A stretch of DNA of 12,017 nucleotides from Candidatus Bathyarchaeota archaeon (GCA_030669135.1 DAOVEE010000039.1:1-12017); one strand, 5' to 3'; counted from the stretch's first letter, positions 1 through 5,944 are shown. A program made the numbers and translations. The notes: a model not told the origin generated them from the sequence alone.

Positions 1-460
1 TGCCCAGCCCGTTGTGAACCGACACGATCATGTTCCCCACGTTCACGTAGAACGTGGCTATGATGTCGTGCTTGGCCGCCCAGTCCGTGTAGTACCCTAT
101 TCGGCCTATGTGGTTGCAGTTGTATGCGCCGACGCCGGCGACCATGTGCTCCTTCGCCTTCTCCACGGCGGTCTCGACGACCTTCAACGCGGTCACCTGG
201 CCGAACGTCCACCTGCCGTCGATGAGGGCCGAGGACGGGGACTCCTTGACGATCACAGGCTCCTCGTCCACCTTGATGTGGCCATTCTTGATGAATTCGC
301 TGTACCTGACGTAGTAGTGGACGCCGTGGCTGTCGTGGCCTGTGAGGTTCGCCTCCACGAGGGTCCCGACGAGGAACCGGGCGCGTTCCTCGGAGGCGCC
401 CTGAGCCTTGAATATCTTGACGCCTAGCTCCTTGAGTTCGTCTACGGGTATGACGACCAT
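1..460 (-). CDS. Malate/L-lactate dehydrogenase family (Ldh_2), N-terminal part, cut by window edge
   Basis: The reverse strand reads openly from an ATG at 460 to the left edge, giving 153 codons of a family that is usually about 350 residues, so the C-terminal half lies outside. The family is the non-Rossmann NAD(P)-dependent 2-hydroxyacid dehydrogenases (malate, L-lactate, sulfolactate, ureidoglycolate). Seen in the sequence: GHDSHG at residues 41-46, the family signature with the catalytic His45, and NCNHIGRIGYY at 114-124, which matches the conserved Asn-x-x-His-x-Gly stretch. The first 40 residues form the expected helical start. It lies 41 bases downstream of the threonine aldolase gene on the same strand, so co-transcription is possible. 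A TTG at 466 is an alternative start but adds only two codons. The family is secure; the substrate cannot be told from this half. Confidence 0.9.
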   Translation of the reverse strand, partial: MVVIPVDELKELGVKIFKAQGASEERARFLVGTLVEANLTGHDSHGVHYYVRYSEFIKNGHIKVDEEPVIVKESPSSALIDGRWTFGQVTALKVVETAVEKAKEHMVAGVGAYNCNHIGRIGYYTDWAAKHDIIATFYVNVGNMIVSVHNGLG

Positions 461-485
461 GGACAATAGATGATGTGGATTAGCT

Positions 486-491
486 AAAAAA
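486..491 (-). promoter_or_regulatory. T6 tract between two minus-strand genes: TATA-like box or terminator
   Basis: On the minus strand the 41-base gap reads CCCTTTTTTAGC. A T-run after a stop codon is the usual archaeal termination signal and would end the aldolase transcript. The same AT-rich box is centred about 27 bases before the dehydrogenase ATG, which is the right spacing for a TATA box driving a leaderless transcript. Sequence alone does not separate the two roles. Confidence 0.35.
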
Positions 492-501
492 GGGTTGGGA
501 G

Positions 502-1530
502 CTACCCTATCAGCTTGCCCATTCCATCCAGGAAGGACTTTATGTCCTCCTCCTCGATGCCGTAGTGGGTGACCAGCCTCGTGGATGTGCCCCTGCCGCG
601 GCTCTTCCAGCCGATCTTGACGCACGCCGTGTTCCAGTCCTCGGCGGTCCAGCCTATGGGGCTGAAGTCGACGTACACCATGTTGGTCTGCACGTCGTTG
701 AGCACCTTGATGCCCAGCTTCTTCAGGCCCTCCGCCAGTATCTTAGCGTTCCTGTGGTCGTCGGCCAGCCTGTCCACCATCTTGGTGAGGCTGATGATGC
801 CAGGCGCGGCTATTATCCCGGCCTGCCTCATGCCGCCGCCGAGCATCTTCCTGTACTTGCGGGCACTGTTCATGAGGTCTTGGGGGCCCACCACCATCGA
901 TCCGATGGGGGCTGAGAGGCCCTTGCTTAGGCATATCTGGATGGTGTCGGAGTACTGGGCAAGCTTCTTCACGTCGACGCCTAGGGCTACCGCCGCGTTG
1001 AATATCCGGGCGCCGTCCAGGTGCAGCCCGAGGTCGTTCTCCTTGGCTACGTCCCAGTTGCTCTTCATCTGCTCGGGTGTGAGCGCTATGCCGCCAGCCG
1101 AGTTGTGGGTGTTCTCCACGCAGACGAGGCTCGTCCTGGGGTAGTGGATGTTGTCGGCCCTGATGGCCGCCCTGACGTCGTCGGGGCGCATCCAGCCCTT
1201 CTCGCCTTTGATGGTGCGGGCCATGAGCTGCCCCATGACTGCGAGGCCGCCCACCTCGTTCACGTAGATGTGGCTCCTCTCCTCGAGTATGATCTCGTCG
1301 CCCCTCTGAGTGTGGGCTAGGACGGAGACGGCGTTGCCCTGGGTTCCGCTCGTGACAAAGAGCCCCGCCTCCTTGCCGAAGATCTCGGCTCCGATGGCCT
1401 CCAGCTCGTTGACGGTGGGGTCGTCTCTGTAGACGTCGTCCCCCAGCTTCGCCTTGTAGGACGCCTCCCTCATCTCGGGCGTCGGCCACGTGACTGTGTC
1501 GCTCCTGAAGTCTAGGTTCTTCTCGACCAT
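502..1530 (-). CDS. ltaE: Low-specificity L-threonine aldolase (PLP-dependent beta-eliminating lyase family)
   Basis: Predicted cytosolic enzyme that cleaves L-threonine or L-allo-threonine to glycine and acetaldehyde. The 342 residues match the usual length of this fold type I PLP family. Seen: N-terminal DFRSDTVTWPT (7-17), GDDVYRDDPTVNELE (30-44), which is the family signature, the ENTHN segment (139-143), the cofactor-binding DGAR (172-175), the Schiff-base lysine Lys203 in SKGLSAPIGS, and Arg318 in RLVTHYGI, which should hold the substrate carboxylate. The ATG start at 1530 fits the family N-terminus. It lies upstream of the Ldh_2 gene on the same strand; a link through hydroxy-acid or amino-acid breakdown is inference. 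Related enzymes acting on other beta-hydroxy amino acids remain possible. The gene symbol rests on family resemblance only. Confidence 0.92.
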   Translation of the reverse strand: MVEKNLDFRSDTVTWPTPEMREASYKAKLGDDVYRDDPTVNELEAIGAEIFGKEAGLFVTSGTQGNAVSVLAHTQRGDEIILEERSHIYVNEVGGLAVMGQLMARTIKGEKGWMRPDDVRAAIRADNIHYPRTSLVCVENTHNSAGGIALTPEQMKSNWDVAKENDLGLHLDGARIFNAAVALGVDVKKLAQYSDTIQICLSKGLSAPIGSMVVGPQDLMNSARKYRKMLGGGMRQAGIIAAPGIISLTKMVDRLADDHRNAKILAEGLKKLGIKVLNDVQTNMVYVDFSPIGWTAEDWNTACVKIGWKSRGRGTSTRLVTHYGIEEEDIKSFLDGMGKLIG

Positions 1531-1560
1531 ATTGAATCTCAGAAATAGGTGCTAAGGTTG

Positions 1561-1570
1561 CTTATTACGT
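1561..1570 (-). promoter_or_regulatory. Possible TATA box for the threonine aldolase gene
   Basis: The minus strand reads ACGTAATAAG here, about 35 bases before the aldolase ATG, which would leave a leader of about 10 bases. A second AT-rich run (CAAAATA, near 1590) is a rival. Weak call from spacing and composition only. Confidence 0.3.
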
Positions 1571-1610
1571 TTAGTGCGGCTTCGAGGGTATTTTGCGGTT
1601 ATCATAGTCT

Positions 1611-1623
1611 TTAACAATGTTAA
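1611..1623. repeat. Short perfect palindrome TTAAC-AAT-GTTAA upstream of the aldolase gene
   Basis: Two five-base arms flank a three-base spacer, 81-93 bases before the aldolase ATG. A further GTTAAC lies at 1634-1639, over the stop codon of the upstream hydrolase gene. Size and position would suit a dimeric regulator's operator, but short AT-rich palindromes also arise by chance. Confidence 0.3.
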
Positions 1624-1634
1624 TGGGTCACTTG

Positions 1635-2285
1635 TTAACTCCATCGCGTGGCGCTGCGGAGAGCCATGTCGATGTGCCTGTTCCCGTCTTCAAGCACAGG
1701 TGAACCATGCCCTGAGAGCAGAAACTCCACGTCAAGCCCGTCCAGCTTCCTCAGCGACTCCACCGTCGCCTCGTAGCTGCCGCTCTCGCCGTCGTATCTC
1801 CCGTAGTATCCGTCCGGGAACACGGTGTCGCCGCTGAAGAGTATCCTGTGCTCCTGGTTGTAGAGGCTCATGCTGCCCGACGTGTGACCCGGGGTCCAAT
1901 AGACGTTGAGGGGCCACAGCTCCGTCTCGATCACGTCGCCTTCCCGGACCTTGACCAGGCTGTCGCCGAGGCGTGAGGCGATGTACCTGGTGTCCTCCTC
2001 GTGGACGTAGACTTTGGGGCCCGCCCGCTCCAGGATGAGGAAGGCACCCATGGCGTGGTCGTGGTGTGCGTGGGTTAGCACCACCTTATCGACGTTGGAG
2101 GGCTCTACGCCCAGCTCGGACAGCTGGGGCCAGACAGGGTTCAGGATGTTGCCGACGCCGGTGTCGATGACAGTCGCCTTCTCCCTGCCAACGACGTATA
2201 TGTTGCTGCAGAGGCCCTCGCCGACGATGAGGGACACCCCCTCCAGGGCCTCGGCGTACTCTCCGAGTCGATAGATCTTCGGCAA
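1635..2285 (-). CDS. Metallo-beta-lactamase fold hydrolase (glyoxalase II-like)
   Basis: A 216-residue single-domain cytosolic hydrolase of the metallo-beta-lactamase superfamily, expected to bind two metal ions. Seen: the signature THAHHDH (71-77), GHTSGS (133-138) with metal ligand His134, SGDTVF (151-156) with bridging Asp153, and SGHG (191-194) with His193. VIDTGVG (39-45) is the usual strand before the active site. This ligand set and length fit the glyoxalase II/hydroxyacylglutathione hydrolase-like group, but the thioester or lactone substrate cannot be read from sequence. The start is TTG at 2285, supported by a TATA-like box about 34 bases upstream. It is followed on the same strand by the threonine aldolase gene 104 bases away. 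Confidence 0.92.
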   Translation of the reverse strand: MPKIYRLGEYAEALEGVSLIVGEGLCSNIYVVGREKATVIDTGVGNILNPVWPQLSELGVEPSNVDKVVLTHAHHDHAMGAFLILERAGPKVYVHEEDTRYIASRLGDSLVKVREGDVIETELWPLNVYWTPGHTSGSMSLYNQEHRILFSGDTVFPDGYYGRYDGESGSYEATVESLRKLDGLDVEFLLSGHGSPVLEDGNRHIDMALRSATRWS

Positions 2286-2314
2286 ACGGGATCGTGAAAG
2301 GGAGTGTGCGACGG

Positions 2315-2323
2315 GTTATAATT
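2315..2323 (-). promoter_or_regulatory. TATA-like box for the metallo-beta-lactamase gene
   Basis: The minus strand reads AATTATAAC, centred about 34 bases before the TTG at 2285. An archaeal start site some 26 bases downstream would leave a leader of only 6-8 bases. The box lies directly upstream of the hydrolase, just before the stop codon of the preceding membrane protein gene (2328). Confidence 0.5.
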
Positions 2324-2327
2324 GTTG

Positions 2328-2978
2328 CTAGTGGGTCTTCCTGAGCCTCACCTTGACCAGGAGGTAGCTGCCATCGTAGTCTGACTCGACGTCGTCCACC
2401 AGGCAGTTCGACGGGAGGTCGTAGACCCTCACGAAACCGTTGTCCCTGGTGCTGAGGAGCCTGAGCCTTTCGTCGTCTTCCTCTATGTAGATGCTTCCCT
2501 CCAGCCCCCGAGGTATCTCCGTGGTTATCATGTACTCGATGGTCTCGAAGAGGTTTCCCATAGGGATGCCGTCCTGGATGCTGTATATTCCCTCTTCCCA
2601 GCCCGTGTAGCCGCCGCGCCTCAGAGTGAGGTAGACGGGCAGCAGCGTCGACAACGTGAACAACATGAAGAAGACCATGCTCATGATGAAGGCGGCCGTC
2701 CTCCCCGTGCCGGCGAAGAAGAAGGGGAAGAAGACGAACGAAGCCGTTGACGGCGTCATCGCCCAGGCCACTACCACCAGCCCGAGCATGATCAACCCGA
2801 AGCCGGCCACCAATAGGGAGGGCCTGATCCTCTTTTCACGCCTCGCCCTGGGCATCCCGGCGCATTTTATACACCTGTCGGCGTCGACGTTGTAGCATTT
2901 CTCGCAGACGAACCTGTTGCATGTGCCGCAGAGGATGTCGGCGCCCCCTCCGCCGCATACGGCGCATTTCCTAGTCAT
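2328..2978 (-). CDS. Membrane protein with N-terminal eight-cysteine zinc-binding domain, unknown family
   Basis: I do not recognise a named family. The first 40 residues hold four CxxC pairs (Cys5/8, 17/20, 25/28, 36/39), a pattern able to bind two zinc ions in a B-box- or RING-like arrangement. A basic stretch (RARREKRIR, 44-52) follows, which should stay in the cytosol, then hydrophobic segments at about 54-73 and 95-119, with another hydrophobic run (FVFFPFFF) at 81-88. The last 85 residues are soluble and rich in alternating hydrophobic and charged residues, suggesting a beta-rich domain. The ATG start has AAGG a few bases upstream and follows the DUF131 gene stop by 9 bases, so the two are probably translated from one message. 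A role in membrane-linked protein binding or ubiquitin-like/sorting processes is possible but not shown. Confidence 0.8.
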   Translation of the reverse strand: MTRKCAVCGGGGADILCGTCNRFVCEKCYNVDADRCIKCAGMPRARREKRIRPSLLVAGFGLIMLGLVVVAWAMTPSTASFVFFPFFFAGTGRTAAFIMSMVFFMLFTLSTLLPVYLTLRRGGYTGWEEGIYSIQDGIPMGNLFETIEYMITTEIPRGLEGSIYIEEDDERLRLLSTRDNGFVRVYDLPSNCLVDDVESDYDGSYLLVKVRLRKTH

Positions 2979-2987
2979 TTACCTTGT

Positions 2988-3239
2988 TTACCATCCGATG
3001 AGGTCGGGCCTTACCTGTTTCGAGATCATGTACAGCATCATTATCGCCGTCACCCCGAGGGCCGCTATTATCCATTTCCGGCCACCCCTCACAATGATGG
3101 GGATGGGCCCTATGAAGATTACGCCCCCCGCCTTGACGTCCAGCTCCCCGGGTCCCGCTCTGAGGCTAAGGTAGACCAGGAAGGCTCCCAGGAGGGTGAG
3201 CGCGACGCCGACGAAGAGTATACCGCTGGACACTTCCAT
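2988..3239 (-). CDS. DUF131 family small membrane protein
   Basis: An 83-residue protein with two membrane helices (about 6-27 and 54-73) separated by a conserved loop containing GGVIFIGPIPIIVRGG (38-53), the hallmark of the archaeal DUF131/TIGR00304 family of unknown function. The length is normal for the family. The loop contains a short hydrophobic beta-like stretch and ends in basic residues, so it may face the cytosol. ATG start; GGGGAG lies about 9 bases upstream. It is the first of a tight pair with the zinc-finger membrane protein gene (9 bases between them). Confidence 0.88.
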   Translation of the reverse strand: MEVSSGILFVGVALTLLGAFLVYLSLRAGPGELDVKAGGVIFIGPIPIIVRGGRKWIIAALGVTAIMMLYMISKQVRPDLIGW

Positions 3240-3270
3240 CTAAAGCACTCCCCTTATTGCCCGGGCTCTT

Positions 3271-3279
3271 TTTCTTAAA
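3271..3279 (-). promoter_or_regulatory. TATA-like box for the DUF131 gene
   Basis: The minus strand reads TTTAAGAAA, centred about 36 bases before the DUF131 ATG, predicting a leader near 10 bases. It lies 6 bases after the stop codon of the nuclease-like gene, so the membrane-protein pair may have its own promoter. Confidence 0.4.
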
Positions 3280-3284
3280 CCTTC

Positions 3285-3878
3285 CTACGCCTTCCACAGG
3301 GCCGCCTTGCCCATGTACTCGTGGATGTCCCACTCTTTGACGCGGACCTTCTCCACGTCCACGACGTATATGCTGTGGATTCGGGCGTTCCTTATCTCCT
3401 CTAGGGTGACCGGCGGGTTGGTGTAGTACATGTCGCAGAGCTTCTTGATGTGAGCCACCTCCTCCTCGGTCCTGAACCTCGGGGGCTTGGTGAGGCTCCC
3501 GGGTATCTGCATTATGTAGTGGGGCGGGCTTGCCAGGACGAACTTGTTGGCGAAGCTGCTGTATCTGGTTATCTTGCTCGACACCCGCGCCGTTAGGTAG
3601 TTCATGGGGTCCAGGGCGTGATCGGGGGGCACGAACCCGGTCTCCACCTCCACTATGAGGCTACCGTACCCCTTCTGGGCGTAGAGGTCTGTGCTGATCC
3701 CGTTGAGGGTGTACTCTATCTCGACGTCGAAGCCGTCTTGGACGAGGTACTTTGCGGCGACGAGCTCCATGGTGCTGTGGTTGATCTTGACGACGTTCCT
3801 GCTGTTCATCTCGACGAGGTCTTCCCGTAGACGGAGCATCTTATCGTATTCCTCGTCGTCGAGCTCATCCTTCATCAT
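3285..3878 (-). CDS. PD-(D/E)XK nuclease-like protein (restriction-endonuclease fold), uncharacterised
   Basis: 197 residues from the first ATG. The order of motifs fits the PD-(D/E)XK fold: an N-terminal helix with HSTMELVAAKYL (34-45, Glu38), a strand-turn ending TDLYA (Asp64), and a strand LIVEVETG with Glu77 and Glu79. This resembles Hjc- and restriction-enzyme-like cores (E...D...ExK), but the third position is Glu instead of Lys. The C-terminal half has basic and aromatic residues (KITRYSSFANKFVLASP) that would form the last core strand and helix. There is no membrane segment. DNA binding or cleavage is an inference from the fold. The start is uncertain: the ATG has no ribosome binding site, while the frame stays open upstream to 3983 (see the ribosome binding site entry). 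It is divergent from the CMD-fold gene. Confidence 0.65.
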   Translation of the reverse strand: MMKDELDDEEYDKMLRLREDLVEMNSRNVVKINHSTMELVAAKYLVQDGFDVEIEYTLNGISTDLYAQKGYGSLIVEVETGFVPPDHALDPMNYLTARVSSKITRYSSFANKFVLASPPHYIMQIPGSLTKPPRFRTEEEVAHIKKLCDMYYTNPPVTLEEIRNARIHSIYVVDVEKVRVKEWDIHEYMGKAALWKA

Positions 3879-3928
3879 GTCTATGATGGTGTCGACGTCG
3901 CGGATGAACTCGTTCCCTATTCTCGTCT

Positions 3929-3934
3929 CCTCCT
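3929..3934 (-). promoter_or_regulatory. AGGAGG ribosome binding site-like sequence before an in-frame ATA codon
   Basis: On the minus strand AGGAGG is followed, 8 bases later, by an ATA codon (3920-3918) in frame with the nuclease-like gene and 14 codons before its first ATG. No ATG, GTG or TTG occurs in frame between the upstream stop and that ATG. The site may therefore mark a non-standard start, or just be purine-rich coding or leader sequence. Confidence 0.35.
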
Positions 3935-3999
3935 CAGCACTTCGGCGGATACCGTATGGTAAACAAGAGCCTACCTTACTAATCTACTTTACGACAATC

Positions 4000-4010
4000 C
4001 TAAAATAATT
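4000..4010 (-). promoter_or_regulatory. Possible TATA box for the nuclease-like gene
   Basis: The minus strand reads AATTATTTTAG. Transcription about 26 bases downstream would begin near 3979, giving a leader of roughly 60 bases to the ATA codon or 100 bases to the ATG. Weak call from composition. Confidence 0.3.
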
Positions 4011-4047
4011 GAATAATCTTTCGCTTTTTGTTTAATTCTCTGCGAAG

Positions 4048-4057
4048 ACTTAAAATC
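4048..4057 (+). promoter_or_regulatory. BRE/TATA-like promoter of the CMD-fold gene
   Basis: A purine-rich CGAAG just before ACTTAAAATC resembles an archaeal BRE plus TATA box. It is centred about 30 bases before the ATG at 4083, predicting a very short leader. Confidence 0.5.
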
Positions 4058-4082
4058 GTTCTTCCGGTGAACAAGTAACACC

Positions 4083-4391
4083 ATGACTACTAAGAACGTT
4101 TGGCAGGTATTCAGCGAGGAGACCCCCGGCGTCGCCGACGCATGGATAAACATGAGCAAGGAGATCAACGTCGACGACGTGCTAGACCAGAAGACGATGC
4201 TCCTCATCAGGATCGGCATCTACAGCGTCACAAGGGACCCTGTGGCTCTCCGCCACTTCATAGGCGAGGCTTTCAAGGTGGGTATAAGCAAGAAGGAGAT
4301 TCAGGCTGCAGCCTTGATGGCTTGGGGCACCGGTGTTACTTATAGTGAGTTAGCTATCCCGCTGATTCAGGAAGTTGAGGAAAGTCTCTAA
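4083..4391 (+). CDS. Carboxymuconolactone decarboxylase (CMD)-fold protein lacking the cysteine pair
   Basis: A 102-residue, all-helical small protein. The segment from 38 to 92 follows the CMD/AhpD pattern, with HFIGEAFKVGISKKEIQAAALMA (58-80) aligning to the usual His-x13-EEI-region. Redox-active members carry Cys-x-x-Cys-x3-His before this; here those positions are Arg51 and Val54, His58 is kept, and the whole protein contains no cysteine. It therefore cannot act as an AhpD-type peroxidase partner by the known mechanism; a decarboxylase-like, binding or structural role is possible. ATG start with a well-placed promoter. Its stop codon overlaps that of the convergent GIY-YIG gene. Confidence 0.78.
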   Translation: MTTKNVWQVFSEETPGVADAWINMSKEINVDDVLDQKTMLLIRIGIYSVTRDPVALRHFIGEAFKVGISKKEIQAAALMAWGTGVTYSELAIPLIQEVEESL

Positions 4392-4798
4392 AACCATTTT
4401 TTTAAACCAATTTTTTCAACGAACTCGAAGCCATCAACGTGGAAGAGATGGCTTTGGCAACTGCAGTCACTGCACCCAAAACGGGGAATCGCCTCCCCAT
4501 ACGTTGATACTTTTTCCGCTATATCGCATTCTAGGTGTTCATCGGTTTCCTTCGTATGGATTGATTTGATCTTCACTGTTGTCTCTCTGAGGAGATAATC
4601 AATATGCCAGTGTGTTACGTGGTGTTCTCCACGGCTTGTCTTGAGGTGGCGTTCAAGCCGGGGAATGAGGCTGTTCAGAGCCGATCCCACGTAGACATAG
4701 TAACCTCTGTTGAACTCCATCTCGCCCAGCGCCCCTATCTGGATTGAATTTGTTTGATGGTTCTCTATGCAGAGGCAGTATGTTCCTTTAACCGGCAC
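4388..4798 (-). CDS. GIY-YIG family DUF123 protein
   Basis: 136 residues from a GTG at 4798. GTY (5-7) and YVG (36-38) correspond to the GIY and YIG motifs, followed by the conserved arginines in PRLERHL (46-52), HWHIDYLL (63-70), Glu90 in the ECDIAE helix, and a cysteine-rich ending FGCSDCSCQSHLF (107-119) typical of DUF123, which occurs alone or fused to endonuclease III. A nuclease or DNA-repair role is inferred from the fold. A TTG at 4873 gives 25 extra residues of odd hydrophobic sequence with no family match; I prefer the GTG because the family normally begins just before KGTY, and a CATATC box lies about 25 bases upstream of it. Codons are less GC-rich than in flanking genes. Its last codons (KKWF) contain the T-tract that follows the convergent CMD gene. 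Confidence 0.82.
   Translation of the reverse strand: MPVKGTYCLCIENHQTNSIQIGALGEMEFNRGYYVYVGSALNSLIPRLERHLKTSRGEHHVTHWHIDYLLRETTVKIKSIHTKETDEHLECDIAEKVSTYGEAIPRFGCSDCSCQSHLFHVDGFEFVEKIGLKKWF
4397..4403 (+). terminator. T7 tract after the CMD-fold gene
   Basis: Seven T on the plus strand begin 6 bases after the stop, with a second T6 at 4411-4416. This is typical of hairpin-free archaeal termination. Both tracts lie inside the 3' end of the convergent GIY-YIG gene. Confidence 0.5.
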
Positions 4799-4894
4799 AG
4801 CCCATGAATATCGTAGAGGTGATATGAGTCTTATCAAAACCAGGAGTATTCTCACCCAGATGTACACAATCAAGAAGAGGAGCTAGAGAGAAGG

Positions 4895-4900
4895 AAAAAA
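4895..4900 (-). terminator. T6 tract downstream of the amidinohydrolase and peptidase remnant
   Basis: The minus strand reads CCCTTTTTTCCTT here, after the remnant and before the GIY-YIG gene. A plausible stop for the transcript of the amidinohydrolase gene. Confidence 0.4.
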
Positions 4901-4911
4901 GGGCAGAATAG

Positions 4912-5034
4912 CATGTCCATGATCTTGTCCTAGGTGATTGTCCCTCTCCACGGTGGGTTATCCCAGTTGGACTCGTCACCCGAGGGCACCACATCGATGT
5001 GCCCGTTCAGTATAGGTGATTTTCCCATAGATAA
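4912..5034 (-). pseudogene. Remnant of an M20 family peptidase/deacylase (ArgE/DapE/CPG2-like)
   Basis: The minus-strand frame through 5028 reads MGKSPILNGHIDVVPSGDE, then SNWDNPPWRGTIT, a TAG stop at 4932-4930, and DKI. LNGHxDVVP, with its metal-ligand His and Asp, followed by W-x-x-PPW/F-x-G and D-x-K-I, is the strongly conserved first metal-binding region of M20 metallopeptidases and deacylases. Only about 40 of the usual 350-450 residues remain. The N-terminal 60 or so residues are absent, being replaced by the end of the amidinohydrolase gene. An in-frame stop interrupts the block, and the expected GRG-x-x-DMKGG is missing, although a lone DM follows. This is a decayed fragment, not a working gene. 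The original family member cannot be told. Confidence 0.75.
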
Positions 5035-5035
5035 T

Positions 5036-5899
5036 TCACGTTCTGAGTATTGGACGAGTCAGGCAGGTTGGTCCTCCCTCGGTCTTCAGGCTTATCTCTA
5101 CTCCCTCGTATGCGTGTACTTGGCATCCTGCTTCCTCTAATCTAGCCTGAACCTCAGGAGTGCAGTCCAGCATCACTATGTTTCTCGGACCTAAAGCAAG
5201 TATGTTGGTTCCCATCTTGTTGAACTCCGCCTCTGATACATCGATCAACTCGACGCCCCGTTCTTTGAGCAGCTTCCAGAACGGTACAGGGAAGAGAGGA
5301 GAGTATATGACAGCTAGATCATGGTCTGCGAAGCTAATGAGACTCATGAGATGCAGACAAGCCTCGGGTCCATAGAAGTATGGAAGCCCCACAGGAATCA
5401 CCTCCACCCCGATAGATGTTAATGCTTCCTTCATCTGGGTGAGACCTTCCTTGTTTGTTCTGAATCCTTGACCCAGTGCCATGGTCTCTTCATCGAGCCA
5501 TAGAGTGTCTCCGCCCTCTACAGTAGCATTGCCGTGTATTCGGTAGTGTATCGGTATATCCAGCTCCTTGAGTCTACGCTCCATGGGTTTTTCCTCTCCC
5601 CTGCGGAGCTTCTTACCCATCTGGAAGATTATTGCTCCCTCATCCGTGATGATAGCAGGATCATATGTGAATATGGAGTCAGCGTGATGGGGCTGAGGCT
5701 CAGGGTGATATAGTACCTCGACTCCCTGTCTTCGCATAATTTCTGTGAACGCATCATGTTCCCTCTGCGCCTCAGACAGATCTAGGGCACCCGTATAGTG
5801 CCATCTCTCATAGTCTTCTACGGCGAAGCCCTCGTCTGGGCGCTTAACTAACACCCGTTTCAGTGTGTTGACCATACTCTGACATCCATATTTCTTCAT
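5036..5899 (-). CDS. Dimethylargininase/amidinotransferase-fold hydrolase (DDAH-like)
   Basis: 287 residues of the pentein (guanidine-modifying) fold. Such enzymes hydrolyse dimethylarginine or arginine to citrulline, or transfer amidino groups. Seen: the first-blade motif DSIFTYDPAII (74-84), EGGD (128-131), which contacts the guanidine, His183 in CLHLMSLIS as catalytic histidine, and the nucleophile Cys279 in the terminal GGPTCLTRP. The length and the Cys near the end fit small DDAH-type hydrolases rather than the longer arginine deiminases. The ATG at 5899 gives the longest form; a second ATG at residue 9 (MVNTLKRVLV) matches the usual family start and could be the true one. Codon use is less GC-rich than in flanking genes. 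Only a peptidase remnant follows, so any original peptidase partner has been lost. The substrate is not determined. Confidence 0.85.
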   Translation of the reverse strand: MKKYGCQSMVNTLKRVLVKRPDEGFAVEDYERWHYTGALDLSEAQREHDAFTEIMRRQGVEVLYHPEPQPHHADSIFTYDPAIITDEGAIIFQMGKKLRRGEEKPMERRLKELDIPIHYRIHGNATVEGGDTLWLDEETMALGQGFRTNKEGLTQMKEALTSIGVEVIPVGLPYFYGPEACLHLMSLISFADHDLAVIYSPLFPVPFWKLLKERGVELIDVSEAEFNKMGTNILALGPRNIVMLDCTPEVQARLEEAGCQVHAYEGVEISLKTEGGPTCLTRPILRT

Positions 5900-5936
5900 T
5901 CAAATCAATCCTAGGGAATAACCTACATGTCTTTTT

Positions 5937-5944
5937 GATATAAC
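5937..5944 (-). promoter_or_regulatory. TATA-like box for the amidinohydrolase gene
   Basis: The minus strand reads GTTATATC, centred about 41 bases before the ATG at 5899. This predicts a leader near 15 bases, or about 39 if the second ATG is used. Confidence 0.45.

Noticed and set aside
14..427. Plus-strand 137-codon open frame
   Set aside because: It is antisense to the Ldh_2 gene, which has a clear family signature. The translation is low-complexity (Val, Asp, His-rich) with no motif, as expected opposite a GC-rich gene.
743..1489. Minus-strand 248-codon frame overlapping the threonine aldolase gene
   Set aside because: It is a shifted frame on the same strand as the aldolase. The product is Arg/Gly/His-rich without any fold pattern.
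4788..4994. Minus-strand 68-codon frame between the GIY-YIG and amidinohydrolase genes
   Set aside because: It runs in a different frame across the M20 remnant and shows no motif, whereas the remnant frame shows a conserved signature.
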